DNA of 11,852 bases from an uncultured Oscillospiraceae bacterium (GTDB lineage: Bacteria > Bacillota_A > Clostridia > Oscillospirales > Acutalibacteraceae): the NCBI GenBank assembly GCA_900554165.1, contig USGR01000011.1:1-11852 (forward strand), given 5' to 3'. Under the pieces are notes generated by a model, which saw only the letters and a program-made list of their open reading frames with translations, had not been told where the DNA came from and ran no database searches. The stretch's first letter is position 1, and every line of letters starts with the position of its first letter. The translations under genes and the position numbers were made by a program. Below are positions 1-7,761 of this stretch, in pieces.

Positions 1-104
1 CAATAATTTATTATAATATCACAGGCCTTTAAAGGAACTGCCGGCCGGTTTTCTTCATAGATGTCTGCAAATTTTAAAAAAACTGTCGGCATTAAGCTTT
101 TCAT
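1..104 (-). CDS. partial hypothetical protein, runs off left edge
   Basis: An open frame begins with ATG at 104-102 and stays open for 34 codons to the window edge. It starts MKSLMPTVFLKFADIYEENR and continues with a mix of acidic, basic and hydrophobic residues that reads like real protein. It begins 4 bases after the stop of the HTH gene at 109-321, so the two may be translated together, but I see no clear Shine-Dalgarno of its own. I do not recognise the family. It could also be the true C-terminal part of the HTH protein if a frameshift lies near 105-112. Confidence 0.4.
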   Translation of the reverse strand, partial: MKSLMPTVFLKFADIYEENRPAVPLKACDIIINY

Positions 105-108
105 CAAA

Positions 109-321
109 TTAGCCGGAAAAATCAGAATGCTCCCACGAAGGCTTATTTAATGCCATATTATATTTTTCAGCTATTGCCTGTGATATTTCTTTGCATGGAA
201 CGGCTTTTCTGCGTTTACAATCCGCTATATTGTGTCCCGCAACGTCCAAATATTCGGCTAATCTTTGCCGAAGTTCGGGCTGCGATTTTGTCAGGATTAA
301 TATTGCATCTCTTATATTCAT
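109..321 (-). CDS. small CI-repressor-like helix-turn-helix protein
   Basis: A 70-residue protein starting MNIRDAILILTKSQPELRQR. Residues about 17-55 (QPELRQRLAEYLDVAG, then NIADCKRRKAVPCKEISQAI) follow the pattern of phage CI-type HTH domains: a helix with LAEYL, a turn, a recognition helix ending in basic residues (KRRKAVP), then a helix before a Tyr-Asn turn. The role is inferred to be DNA binding and transcriptional control; the target is unknown. The ATG at 321 is preferred because GGTG lies 7 bases upstream; a TTG at 336 would add five residues but would sit almost at the transcript 5' end predicted from the promoter at 348-376. There is no C-terminal cleavage or dimerisation domain, so it is shorter than full CI repressors. 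Another possibility is the antitoxin-like member of a two-gene unit with the frame at 1-104. Confidence 0.55.
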   Translation of the reverse strand: MNIRDAILILTKSQPELRQRLAEYLDVAGHNIADCKRRKAVPCKEISQAIAEKYNMALNKPSWEHSDFSG

Positions 322-347
322 ACAGCTACACCACAACCTTTTATTAA

Positions 348-376
348 AATATAAATCACCAATGGCGCAGGGTCAA
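348..376 (-). promoter_or_regulatory. sigma-A promoter of the HTH gene
   Basis: On the minus strand TTGACC (376-371) and TATATT (353-348) are separated by exactly 17 bases. Initiation would be near 341, about 20 bases before the ATG at 321. Confidence 0.55.
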
Positions 377-514
377 GCCGGTTAAGCTTATTTTTTGCAG
401 AAAATAGATTTATAATATGTGAACTCTGTACTTATCCTGTTTAATAGAATATTTGAAAGCTTTATGCTAAAAATATTTTATAATTTTAATAAGATAATAC
501 AGCGACTAATAATG

Positions 515-543
515 TTGACTTGGGGTTTTATATAAAGTAAAAT
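515..543 (+). promoter_or_regulatory. sigma-A promoter of the MetRS-like gene
   Basis: TTGACT (515-520) and TAAAAT (538-543) with a 17-base spacer, giving a start near 550. The transcript leader would then be about 97 bases to the ATG at 647. The stretch between this promoter and that of the HTH gene (377-514) is AT-rich and shows nothing else I can name; no T-box specifier or antiterminator consensus is visible. Confidence 0.6.
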
Positions 544-593
544 AGGTATAGCAATTTTTGCCTATGCTTTGATAAAAGCGGAGTTTGGCTTAT

Positions 594-644
594 ATGATGA
601 ATGTATGTTGGAAGGAGACCGGCTGGACTGGCCGGAATGTGTAA
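594..644 (+). CDS. possible 16-codon leader peptide upstream of the MetRS-like gene
   Basis: GCGGAG (579-583 region) lies 10 bases before tandem ATG codons at 594 and 597. The frame reads MMNVCWKETGWTGRNV and stops with TAA at 642-644, two bases before the ATG at 647 that best suits the downstream enzyme. That arrangement is what translational coupling or a leader-peptide control would look like, with two Met and two Trp codons in it. It may equally be chance, because the longer in-frame start at 605 or 569 for the enzyme would overlap it. Confidence 0.3.
   Translation: MMNVCWKETGWTGRNV
619..635 (+). promoter_or_regulatory. hairpin between a strong Shine-Dalgarno and the 647 start
   Basis: CCGGC (619-623) pairs with GCCGG (631-635) around a 7-base loop. 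It follows directly after AAGGAG (612-617), which is 29 bases from the ATG at 647, too far for normal use. Folding the hairpin out leaves an effective spacing of about 12 bases. Confidence 0.35.
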
Positions 645-646
645 AT

Positions 647-2632
647 ATGACAGACAGTAAAAATAACGACGTAAATATAGAGAACCGCCCATCTTTCCCC
701 AAAAGGGCAATAGTCACGGCCGGCATGCCTTATGGGAATAAGGAGCTGCATTTCGGACATGTCGGCGGCGTGTTTATTCCGGCGGACATGATGGCAAGAT
801 TTCTTCGCGACAGGATAGGAAGCGAAAATGTTCTTTTTATTTCCGGCACTGACTGTTATGGCTCCACTATTGAAGAGGGGTTTGAAAAGCAGAAAGAAAA
901 CGGCGGATATACTGATATTCTTGAATATATAAAATCTAATCATGAAAAGCAGAAGTCGACGCTGGAGAAATTTTATATAAGTCTTGATTTGTTCGCAGCG
1001 TCGGCGCTCGGCGAGGCGGGCGAGATACACAAAAATGTTTCGTGCGATATTTTTGAAAAATTCTATGCTTCCGGCGCCCTTAAGCTTGACAACGCGTATC
1101 AGTTCTATGATGAGGAGGCCGGCACCTTTTTAAACGGTCGTCAGGTAGTGGGCCGCTGTCCCATAAGCGGCTGCAAGTCGGAGGCGGCGTATGCCAACGA
1201 GTGTGCGCTCGGACATCAGTATATGGAGCAGGACCTCATAAACCCCATAAGCACTCTTACAGGGAAAAGTCCGGTGCTAAAGCCCACGCAGAACTGGTAC
1301 ATTGATATGGAAAAATATCGCGATGCTCTCATAAAACGCCAGGGGGAGCTGCGCAAAAGGGACAACGTAAGGGAAAACCTTATAAGGGTGACGGACGAGT
1401 TTTACCGCGACCCTGCTATATATGTAAAACGCGAGTTTATGCCGCAGGTGCAGACTCTTTCAGATATGCCGGAATATACGGTAACAGACGACGAGAAGAA
1501 GCCGTCGGTCACACTGACATTTACCTGCCTTTCTGACCGTGAGAAAGCGTGTGAAATACTCAATAAAAACGACATACGCTATCGCACCGGCAAGACCATT
1601 GTGCCATTTAGAATATCCGGCAACGGCGGCTGGGGCATACCAGTGCCGGAAAAAGACGGCGTAAATGGGCGCACTTTCTGGGTGTGGCCGGAGTCGCTGT
1701 GGGCGCCGATATCATTTACAAAAGCGGCGCTTAAGATGCGCGGCTGCGATGATGACGAATGGCTTAAGTGGTGGACGGACGACGGTGCGGAAATATATCA
1801 ATTTATAGGCGAAGACAATATATATTTTTACGGCATAGCCGAAATGGCAATGTTCATGGCGGCGTCAAAGCAGATGGAAAAAGGGCTGCGTCTGCCGAAT
1901 ATAATACCAAACCGGCATGTTTTCTTTATGGGAAACAAGGCCAGCAGCAGCGGCAAAATAAAGCCGCCTATGGCTGACAGGCTGTTGGACTATTATACGC
2001 CCGAGCAGATGCGCATGCACTTTTTGGGAATGGCGCTTTCCGCTAAAAGCGTAAGCTTTAGTCCTCGCGCGTTTGCGCCGGAGGATGCAAAGCCGCAGGA
2101 TAATTTTGACCCCGCGCTTAAAGAGGGAAGTCTGCTTACAAATGTATTTAACAGACTTGTGCGCTCCGGCTTTTACTCGCTGCAGAAATATTTTGGCGGA
2201 ATATTGCCGCACGGCGAGGTAAGCGCAGATGTAAAGGAAAAGTGCGATAAGCTTATACTAAAATATGAAGAGTACATGTATAAATATGAGTTTAATACGG
2301 TTATAGAAGAGCTTGACCTTTTTGTACGCGACTGCAATAAGCGCTGGTCGGCAATAAGCCGCGAGGCAAAGGATGACACCGAAGCTATGGGTCGGCTGCT
2401 TATCGATACTTTCCATGAGATACGTGTGCTGACTACGCTTTATCATCCAATAGCGCCGGTTGGCTGCGAGATGATAAGGGAATATCTGCGTGTGCCGGAA
2501 AGCGTGTGGAGCTGGGATAATATATTCGAGGACATATATTTCTTTTTTGACGATGCGGATAATCATGAAATGAAATTTTTAGAGCCGAGAATAGACTTTT
2601 TCGCTCCGCACGAAAGCCAAATTAAAAAATAG
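647..2632 (+). CDS. divergent methionyl-tRNA-synthetase-like class I tRNA ligase
   Basis: A 661-residue protein from the ATG at 647. Seen: a Rossmann start RAIVTAGMPYGNKELHFGHV with HFGH (35-38) in the HIGH position; a MetRS-type zinc knuckle with C171, C176, C186 and H190; WGIPVP (329-334) and FWVWPES (344-350) in the second half of the catalytic domain; FIGEDNIYFYG (386-396); and an all-helical C-terminal part from about 490 typical of anticodon-binding domains. Family knowledge: such enzymes charge tRNA-Met with methionine in the cytoplasm. Odd points: KASSS (431-435) replaces KMSKS, so the second Lys is Ser; the His after YF in the methionine pocket is Tyr (YFY); the APW anticodon motif is absent (NKRWSAISRE, 564-573); there is no C-terminal tRNA-binding EMAP-like domain. 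It may be a second, specialised copy or have other specificity. Start uncertain: ATG 605 or TTG 569 are in frame. Confidence 0.8.
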   Translation: MTDSKNNDVNIENRPSFPKRAIVTAGMPYGNKELHFGHVGGVFIPADMMARFLRDRIGSENVLFISGTDCYGSTIEEGFEKQKENGGYTDILEYIKSNHEKQKSTLEKFYISLDLFAASALGEAGEIHKNVSCDIFEKFYASGALKLDNAYQFYDEEAGTFLNGRQVVGRCPISGCKSEAAYANECALGHQYMEQDLINPISTLTGKSPVLKPTQNWYIDMEKYRDALIKRQGELRKRDNVRENLIRVTDEFYRDPAIYVKREFMPQVQTLSDMPEYTVTDDEKKPSVTLTFTCLSDREKACEILNKNDIRYRTGKTIVPFRISGNGGWGIPVPEKDGVNGRTFWVWPESLWAPISFTKAALKMRGCDDDEWLKWWTDDGAEIYQFIGEDNIYFYGIAEMAMFMAASKQMEKGLRLPNIIPNRHVFFMGNKASSSGKIKPPMADRLLDYYTPEQMRMHFLGMALSAKSVSFSPRAFAPEDAKPQDNFDPALKEGSLLTNVFNRLVRSGFYSLQKYFGGILPHGEVSADVKEKCDKLILKYEEYMYKYEFNTVIEELDLFVRDCNKRWSAISREAKDDTEAMGRLLIDTFHEIRVLTTLYHPIAPVGCEMIREYLRVPESVWSWDNIFEDIYFFFDDADNHEMKFLEPRIDFFAPHESQIKK

Positions 2633-2733
2633 CGATATATACAGTCTGTATGCTTAGACTTTTGGTTTATGTATTGTATATTTACTGTTTTCCAAGAAAA
2701 TGCGCCTCATGGGCAATTATTTGATTTACTATA

Positions 2734-2775
2734 AAAAACAGCACCTACTGAAATATATCAGCAGGCGCTGTTTTT
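2734..2775 (+). terminator. Rho-independent terminator, probably bidirectional
   Basis: Two arms of 18 bases (2734-2751 and 2758-2775) pair with only two mismatches; the stem runs from AAAAACAGC to GCTGTTTTT with a short AATATA loop. The ending T-run serves the MetRS-like gene, and the leading A-run gives a T-run on the other strand for the convergent membrane-protein gene. Confidence 0.85.
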
Positions 2776-3005
2776 ATTAGTGCTTTTTCAAAATAACATC
2801 AGCCGAAAGCCGGCATGAAACAACCGACTTCACTATGTGTCGGATGAAAATTTAATCATGGAAACTTCGTTTTTGCATATTAATAAATACTCAAACCGCT
2901 TGCTCTAATAATGACTTTGGCTAATGGACTTTTAAGAAAATGGGAAATTATAAATCCGACAACGCATCGAACATGAATATATGCCAAAATATGTGGAATA
3001 AAAAT
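2776..3005. other. intergenic, no gene seen
   Basis: With the preceding 2633-2775 this is a 373-base gap between convergent genes. Apart from the terminator I see only a weak 5-bp inverted repeat, CCGAC (2824-2828) with GTCGG (2839-2843), without a good T-run. Confidence 0.6.
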
Positions 3006-3437
3006 TTATTTTTGGCCTGTTCCTTTATTATACAGCTTTCTCAAATTCCAAATAACTGTTAAATCGGCGGCGAAAAGGAGTGAAATAATTACTCCTATCA
3101 CCGATAAATATGCCACGCCGTATAAAGCAGGGAGCAGAGAAGTCGCAAATGCAATTGTGCAGCAAACAAAGGATGCAGTAAGGAGTCCCGCTTTGTTTGC
3201 AAAAAGCCAGATGATAAACAATGCAAGCAAAACAATGGACATAACAGCCGTTAACAGCGGGCCGAAGCTGGCATATCCAAACGGAATAAGGCTGAAATAA
3301 GAAAACGTTTCTCTAATATAGCCGCCGCCTGAATCCGGCGCGACGGCAAAGTTGAGAACAGCGCCGTACGGTAGTGCTTCCAGCGCTATTATTACAACCA
3401 GAACAGCAATCACAATTATGCTCATTAACCTTTTCAT
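3006..3437 (-). CDS. four-helix integral membrane protein of unknown function
   Basis: A 143-residue hydrophobic protein, MKRLMSIIVIAVLVVIIALE at the start. Likely membrane segments at about 4-24, 58-79, 83-104 and 106-128, with a loop between the first two that carries the polar stretch APDSGGGYIRETFSYFSLIP followed by FGYASFGP, and a basic C-terminal tail (NLRKLYNKGTGQK). The first segment lacks a clear signal peptidase site, so it probably stays as an anchor. The start is supported by GAGGTG five bases upstream and a consensus promoter at 3487-3515. It is a monocistron between eno and the MetRS-like gene. I recall similar small membrane proteins of unknown function in clostridia, but I cannot assign one; no catalytic motif is visible. 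Confidence 0.75.
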   Translation of the reverse strand: MKRLMSIIVIAVLVVIIALEALPYGAVLNFAVAPDSGGGYIRETFSYFSLIPFGYASFGPLLTAVMSIVLLALFIIWLFANKAGLLTASFVCCTIAFATSLLPALYGVAYLSVIGVIISLLFAADLTVIWNLRKLYNKGTGQK

Positions 3438-3486
3438 TACAGCACCTCATTTCAGCCGTTGTTAAATAATATTAATTTATAAAAAT

Positions 3487-3515
3487 ATTATACGGCAATG
3501 CGCTTAAAAGGTCAA
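3487..3515 (-). promoter_or_regulatory. sigma-A promoter of the membrane-protein gene
   Basis: TTGACC (3515-3510) and a perfect TATAAT (3492-3487), spacer 17 bases. Start near 3480 leaves a leader of about 43 bases. Confidence 0.75.
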
Positions 3516-3856
3516 TTTAATGCAGCGTATTACAGAGGCATAAATGCCGTTAAGAGATATCATTATGATAAGCGGCACATAGAAATTTGTAAAAGGCCAT
3601 CAGCTAAAAAATGGTAGTTTTCGCTTTGCTCAAATAAATCATGGCAGTATGATTATTTGCTGAATTTGAAAACCGTTGCATTCCATTTTATATTCGCTTG
3701 ATTATTGGATATTAGAAATACTTTTTCTATTTTACTGTGGCGGCTTGGATAATTACTATTTTATTGGAATGGATGCTTCTCTACTTAAGCTTTAGTCTGG
3801 CCCTGATGGCTGACGTGTATTAATATTAATTTCAGCGCAGTTCTTCCTAATGTCAC
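3516..3856. other. intergenic, no gene seen
   Basis: AT-rich spacer upstream of the membrane-protein promoter and downstream of the eno terminator. No frame with a ribosome binding site, no RNA gene and no strong repeat recognised. Confidence 0.6.
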
Positions 3857-3888
3857 AATAAAAGGGCGGTGGATATTTCCACCGCCCT
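3857..3888 (-). terminator. Rho-independent terminator of eno
   Basis: A perfect 11-bp stem, AGGGCGGTGGA (3863-3873) with TCCACCGCCCT (3878-3888), four-base loop, followed on the minus strand by TTTTATT. It lies 22 bases past the eno stop. Confidence 0.9.
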
Positions 3889-3909
3889 ACAAAAGTAGGT
3901 CAAAAATAA

Positions 3910-5223
<1,314 letters not shown>

Positions 5224-5236
5224 TTATATTGCTTTT

Positions 5237-5265
5237 ATTATACCAAGTTTTTATACTATTTTAAA
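5237..5265 (-). promoter_or_regulatory. eno promoter with extended -10
   Basis: On the minus strand TTTAAA (5265-5260) and TATAAT (5242-5237) with a 17-base spacer that ends in TGG, giving a TGn extended -10. The -35 is weak, the -10 perfect. Start near 5230. Confidence 0.55.
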
Positions 5266-5340
5266 GCATATTTTCCCATATTTCAATACATCTTGAGAAT
5301 ACTCATGAAAGCAATAAATTTCATATTTTACAGGTACATT

Positions 5341-5363
5341 AATTTATGCAAAAGGCATAAATT
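5341..5363. repeat. perfect 9-bp inverted repeat
   Basis: AATTTATGC (5341-5349) and GCATAAATT (5355-5363) around AAAAG. It lies about 75 bases upstream of the eno -35. No T-run follows, so a protein-binding site or chance is more likely than a terminator. Confidence 0.5.
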
Positions 5364-5431
5364 TATCGCTGTATTATGTTGCTATTATCCTATTAAACAA
5401 AGCCGGCGCCAACACAATGTCGTTAAAAATA

Positions 5432-5457
5432 CGGCACATGTCTTTGCCGGAATGTGC
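5432..5457. repeat. two competing short stems
   Basis: CGGCA (5432-5436) can pair with TGCCG (5445-5449), or GCACAT (5434-5439) with ATGTGC (5452-5457). The two structures exclude each other. Function unknown. Confidence 0.3.
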
Positions 5458-5471
5458 GTAATTTTTTGATG

Positions 5472-5487
5472 TGCGCTTAATGGCGCA
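5472..5487. repeat. 5-bp inverted repeat
   Basis: TGCGC (5472-5476) and GCGCA (5483-5487) with a six-base spacer, 53 bases upstream of the suf -35 box. Confidence 0.35.
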
Positions 5488-5497
5488 AATATCACAT

Positions 5498-5511
5498 TTA
5501 ACTATAGTTAA
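5498..5511. promoter_or_regulatory. perfect 14-bp palindrome, candidate operator
   Basis: TTAACTATAGTTAA is its own reverse complement and ends 28 bases upstream of the suf -35 box. The position suits a dimeric regulator of the suf operon or of divergent expression. The regulator is not in the window, so this is inference from symmetry and position only. Confidence 0.4.
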
Positions 5512-5539
5512 TCTATATTTTTTTGGTGTAGTTTTTATA

Positions 5540-5568
5540 TTGACAATAATGCGGATTTATGTTATAAA
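5540..5568 (+). promoter_or_regulatory. main candidate promoter of the suf operon
   Basis: A perfect TTGACA (5540-5545), 17-base spacer ending TGT (TGn extended -10), and TATAAA (5563-5568). Start near 5575 leaves an untranslated leader of about 296 bases before sufC. Within that leader ATGCCG (5606-5611) can pair with CGGCAT (5651-5656). Confidence 0.65.
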
Positions 5569-5813
5569 AAGTAACAGAAATCAACATTTAATTTATAAAA
5601 AATAAATGCCGATTTAATGCAGACGGTCAGTTTTATTAAGTATGAGACTACGGCATAAATAGAGCTATTTGGTTAAATATAATATTAAAATTTTAAATGC
5701 TTTTTCTTCTGTGCGGTTAAGACTGATTTATTTTGCTCTGAAAATGGAAGTAAGGCATATTTTTTTGATGAAGTTGTTTTATATTGTTAATTTGCACTTG
5801 CCTATGTTAAAGT

Positions 5814-5842
5814 TTGCAGGTGTCTGTTAAATTTTTTATGAT
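5814..5842 (+). promoter_or_regulatory. second candidate suf promoter close to sufC
   Basis: TTGCAG (5814-5819), 17-base spacer, TATGAT (5837-5842). The -35 is poor, the -10 good. A start near 5849 would give a short leader of about 22 bases. Confidence 0.35.
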
Positions 5843-5870
5843 TTATACAGCTTAAAACAGGAGAGATATT

Positions 5871-6644
5871 ATGGACAGACCAGTACTTGAAATAAAAAAT
5901 CTTAAAGCCAGTGCGGCGGGTGTGCGCATATTAAACGGCATCAATTTGACGGTAAAGGGCGGCGAGATACACGCGCTGATGGGGCCTAACGGCTCCGGTA
6001 AATCCACTCTTTCATCGGTTATTATGGGACATCCTGATTACACCGTAGAGGAGGGGGAAGTGCTTCTAAACGGCGAAAACCTTTTGGAAAAAAGCGTGGA
6101 CGAGCGCGCCCGCGCCGGCATGTTTTTGGCGCTGCAATATCCGGTGGAGATAAGCGGCGTTACCAACTCGCAGTTTTTGCGCACGGCGATAAATGCACGC
6201 AGAGATGAAAAGAATCCCATACCTTACGCCGAGTTTGTAAAGAAAATGCGCGCGGCGGTAAAGGACCTTGAAATGAATGAAAATCTGCCGAAAAGATATC
6301 TTAACGAGGGCTTTTCCGGCGGCGAAAAGAAGCGCAATGAAATACTTCAGATGAAGCTGCTAAATCCGTCTGTCGCAATACTTGACGAGATAGATTCAGG
6401 CCTTGACATAGACGCTGTGAGAATAGTAGGCAGTAATGTAAGCGACATGGTTAAGGAACGTGAAGGCGGTCTCGGCGTAATTGTCATAACACATTATCAG
6501 CGTCTGCTTGACTATATAAAGCCGGATTTTGTACATGTGTTAAGCAAGGGCAGAATAATAAAGAGCGGCGGCTGTGAGCTTGTATCCATGCTGGAAAAGG
6601 AAGGCTACTCATGGATTGACGCATATGAAAGAGGTGCCATGTAG
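5871..6644 (+). CDS. sufC: SufC, Fe-S assembly ATPase
   Basis: A 257-residue ABC-type ATPase, typical SufC length, that binds SufB-SufD in the cytoplasm and powers Fe-S cluster scaffold remodelling. Visible: Walker A GPNGSGKST (38-46), Q-loop Gln89 in ALQYPVEI, signature FSGGEKKR (148-155), Walker B VAILDEID (168-175) followed by the SufC-specific SGLDIDA, and the switch His208 in VITHYQRLL. The ATG has AGGAG seven bases upstream. It is the first gene of the suf operon, and its TAG stop overlaps the GTG start of sufD by one base, so the two are probably coupled. Nothing is missing. Confidence 0.97.
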   Translation: MDRPVLEIKNLKASAAGVRILNGINLTVKGGEIHALMGPNGSGKSTLSSVIMGHPDYTVEEGEVLLNGENLLEKSVDERARAGMFLALQYPVEISGVTNSQFLRTAINARRDEKNPIPYAEFVKKMRAAVKDLEMNENLPKRYLNEGFSGGEKKRNEILQMKLLNPSVAILDEIDSGLDIDAVRIVGSNVSDMVKEREGGLGVIVITHYQRLLDYIKPDFVHVLSKGRIIKSGGCELVSMLEKEGYSWIDAYERGAM

Positions 6645-7576
6645 TGCTTTGTAACATGAGTACCGAAAATATGAAGGTATATGACATAAGAAACGGCCGG
6701 CTGTCGGAAGACGACGGCTTTGTCAGGACGAGGGACGGCTCGATTTGCATCGACATATCTGAAAATGCATCTATTATGCTGAACATGTCCTTTGACGGAG
6801 ACGGTGCGGGCTCAGCAGTAAATGTAAACATAGCCGACGGCGCCGAGGTTTATCTTATAGAGAATTATAAGTATGACGGTGCTTCTAACGCTGCGGCATT
6901 TGGTGAAAATTTTATGCCGTGCGCAGTAAATATAAATCTTAGCAGCGGCAGCACCCTCAAGCATCAGATACTTTTTGAGGACAGCAGGCTGGCGGCGGCA
7001 TATACCCTCAATTGCGACGCGGAAGCTAACGCCGTATACGACAATTATCAGTCAAACATAGGCGGAAAGACAAAGTGCAATACCGAAATTAATCTTAACG
7101 GATACGGAGCGTCGGTTTCATCGCATCTTATAGCCTTTTGCAGCGGAGAGGACGACCAGCGTTATAATATAAGGATAAATCATCATGCAAAGGGCACGCG
7201 TTCGAGAATGACCAACTGCGGCGCTGCGGCTGATGTTTCTAAATGCATTATAGACTGTGTGGGCTTTATAGAGAAAGGCGCATCCGGCTCTGACGCATAT
7301 CAGAAGAGCAGGATTATATCTCTTTCTGAGAAGGTGCAGGCGCATGTAAGCCCGGCGCTGCTTATAGACGAGTATGATGTAAGTGCGGGACATTCCGGAA
7401 GCGTGGGGAGCATCGACACCGAAGCGCTGTATTATATGCAGAGCCGCGGCATTCGCCGGCAGGAAGCTGTGGCTATGTTTACATCCGGATTTTTAATGGG
7501 TGCGGCGGATAAGTCCAACAGCGAGCTGTATGAGGATATTGAGCACAAGGTTAGGGAAAGAATAAACCAACTGTAA
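6644..7576 (+). CDS. sufD: SufD-like scaffold protein, short form
   Basis: A 310-residue member of the SufB/SufD beta-helix family, partner of SufB and SufC. The C-terminal block AGHSGSVGSIDTEALYYMQS has the SufD-type conserved His250, and SRGI followed by GFLMGA matches the family end. It is clearly shorter than E. coli SufD (about 423): the protein enters the beta-helix (INISDG-like strands such as SAVNVNIADGAEVYLIE) almost at once, so the N-terminal helical domain is absent. The GTG start at 6644 has AGAGGTG eight bases upstream and overlaps the sufC stop; ATG 6656 is an alternative. The sequence is weakly conserved, so identity rests on the C-terminal motif and the operon position between sufC and sufS. 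Confidence 0.88.
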   Translation: MLCNMSTENMKVYDIRNGRLSEDDGFVRTRDGSICIDISENASIMLNMSFDGDGAGSAVNVNIADGAEVYLIENYKYDGASNAAAFGENFMPCAVNINLSSGSTLKHQILFEDSRLAAAYTLNCDAEANAVYDNYQSNIGGKTKCNTEINLNGYGASVSSHLIAFCSGEDDQRYNIRINHHAKGTRSRMTNCGAAADVSKCIIDCVGFIEKGASGSDAYQKSRIISLSEKVQAHVSPALLIDEYDVSAGHSGSVGSIDTEALYYMQSRGIRRQEAVAMFTSGFLMGAADKSNSELYEDIEHKVRERINQL

Positions 7577-7761
7577 TTGTCTCTTGTACCTTTGAAATTT
7601 GCCTGATTTTGAAAATGAAGCGCAGCCGCCTTTTTGGAGATATTCCGCTTTGGCTTACACTCTGAAAAGCCGTGCGATACATTAAGACGGCGTCTAATTT
7701 GTTATCAGACAGGCTTGCCGACTGATTTTACCGGCAAGCGGATTTTGAAAGAGGGCTTTAT
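7577..7761 (+). other. gap between sufD and sufS with an inverted repeat
   Basis: A 185-base non-coding gap in an otherwise overlapping operon. It holds GCTTGCCG (7713-7720) and CGGCAAGC (7732-7739), an 8-bp stem with an 11-base loop that ends 22 bases before the sufS start. No T-run follows, so it is not a standard terminator; GAGGG (7751-7755) follows it as the sufS ribosome binding site. It could stabilise or process the transcript. Confidence 0.5.

Larger units (their letters stand above)
5266..5539. other. divergent intergenic region between eno and suf, without genes
   Basis: The whole gap 5206-5870 is 665 bases. I see no convincing protein gene. It contains several inverted repeats listed separately (5341-5363, 5432-5457, 5472-5487, 5498-5511) and no sequence I can match to a named riboswitch. 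Confidence 0.5.

Noticed and set aside
544..568. Imperfect stem ATAGG/CCTAT with an inner GCAA/TTGC near the MetRS-like transcript start, considered as an attenuator
   Set aside because: Bulged, short and without a T-run; no T-box features in the leader.
2824..2843. CCGAC/GTCGG stem as a terminator for the membrane-protein gene
   Set aside because: Only 5 bp with a poor T-run; the bidirectional hairpin at 2734-2775 is far better.
5744..5830. A 28-codon hydrophobic frame, MEVRHIFLMKLFYIVNLHLP and on, in the suf leader
   Set aside because: No Shine-Dalgarno before its ATG codons, and it overlaps the second candidate promoter.
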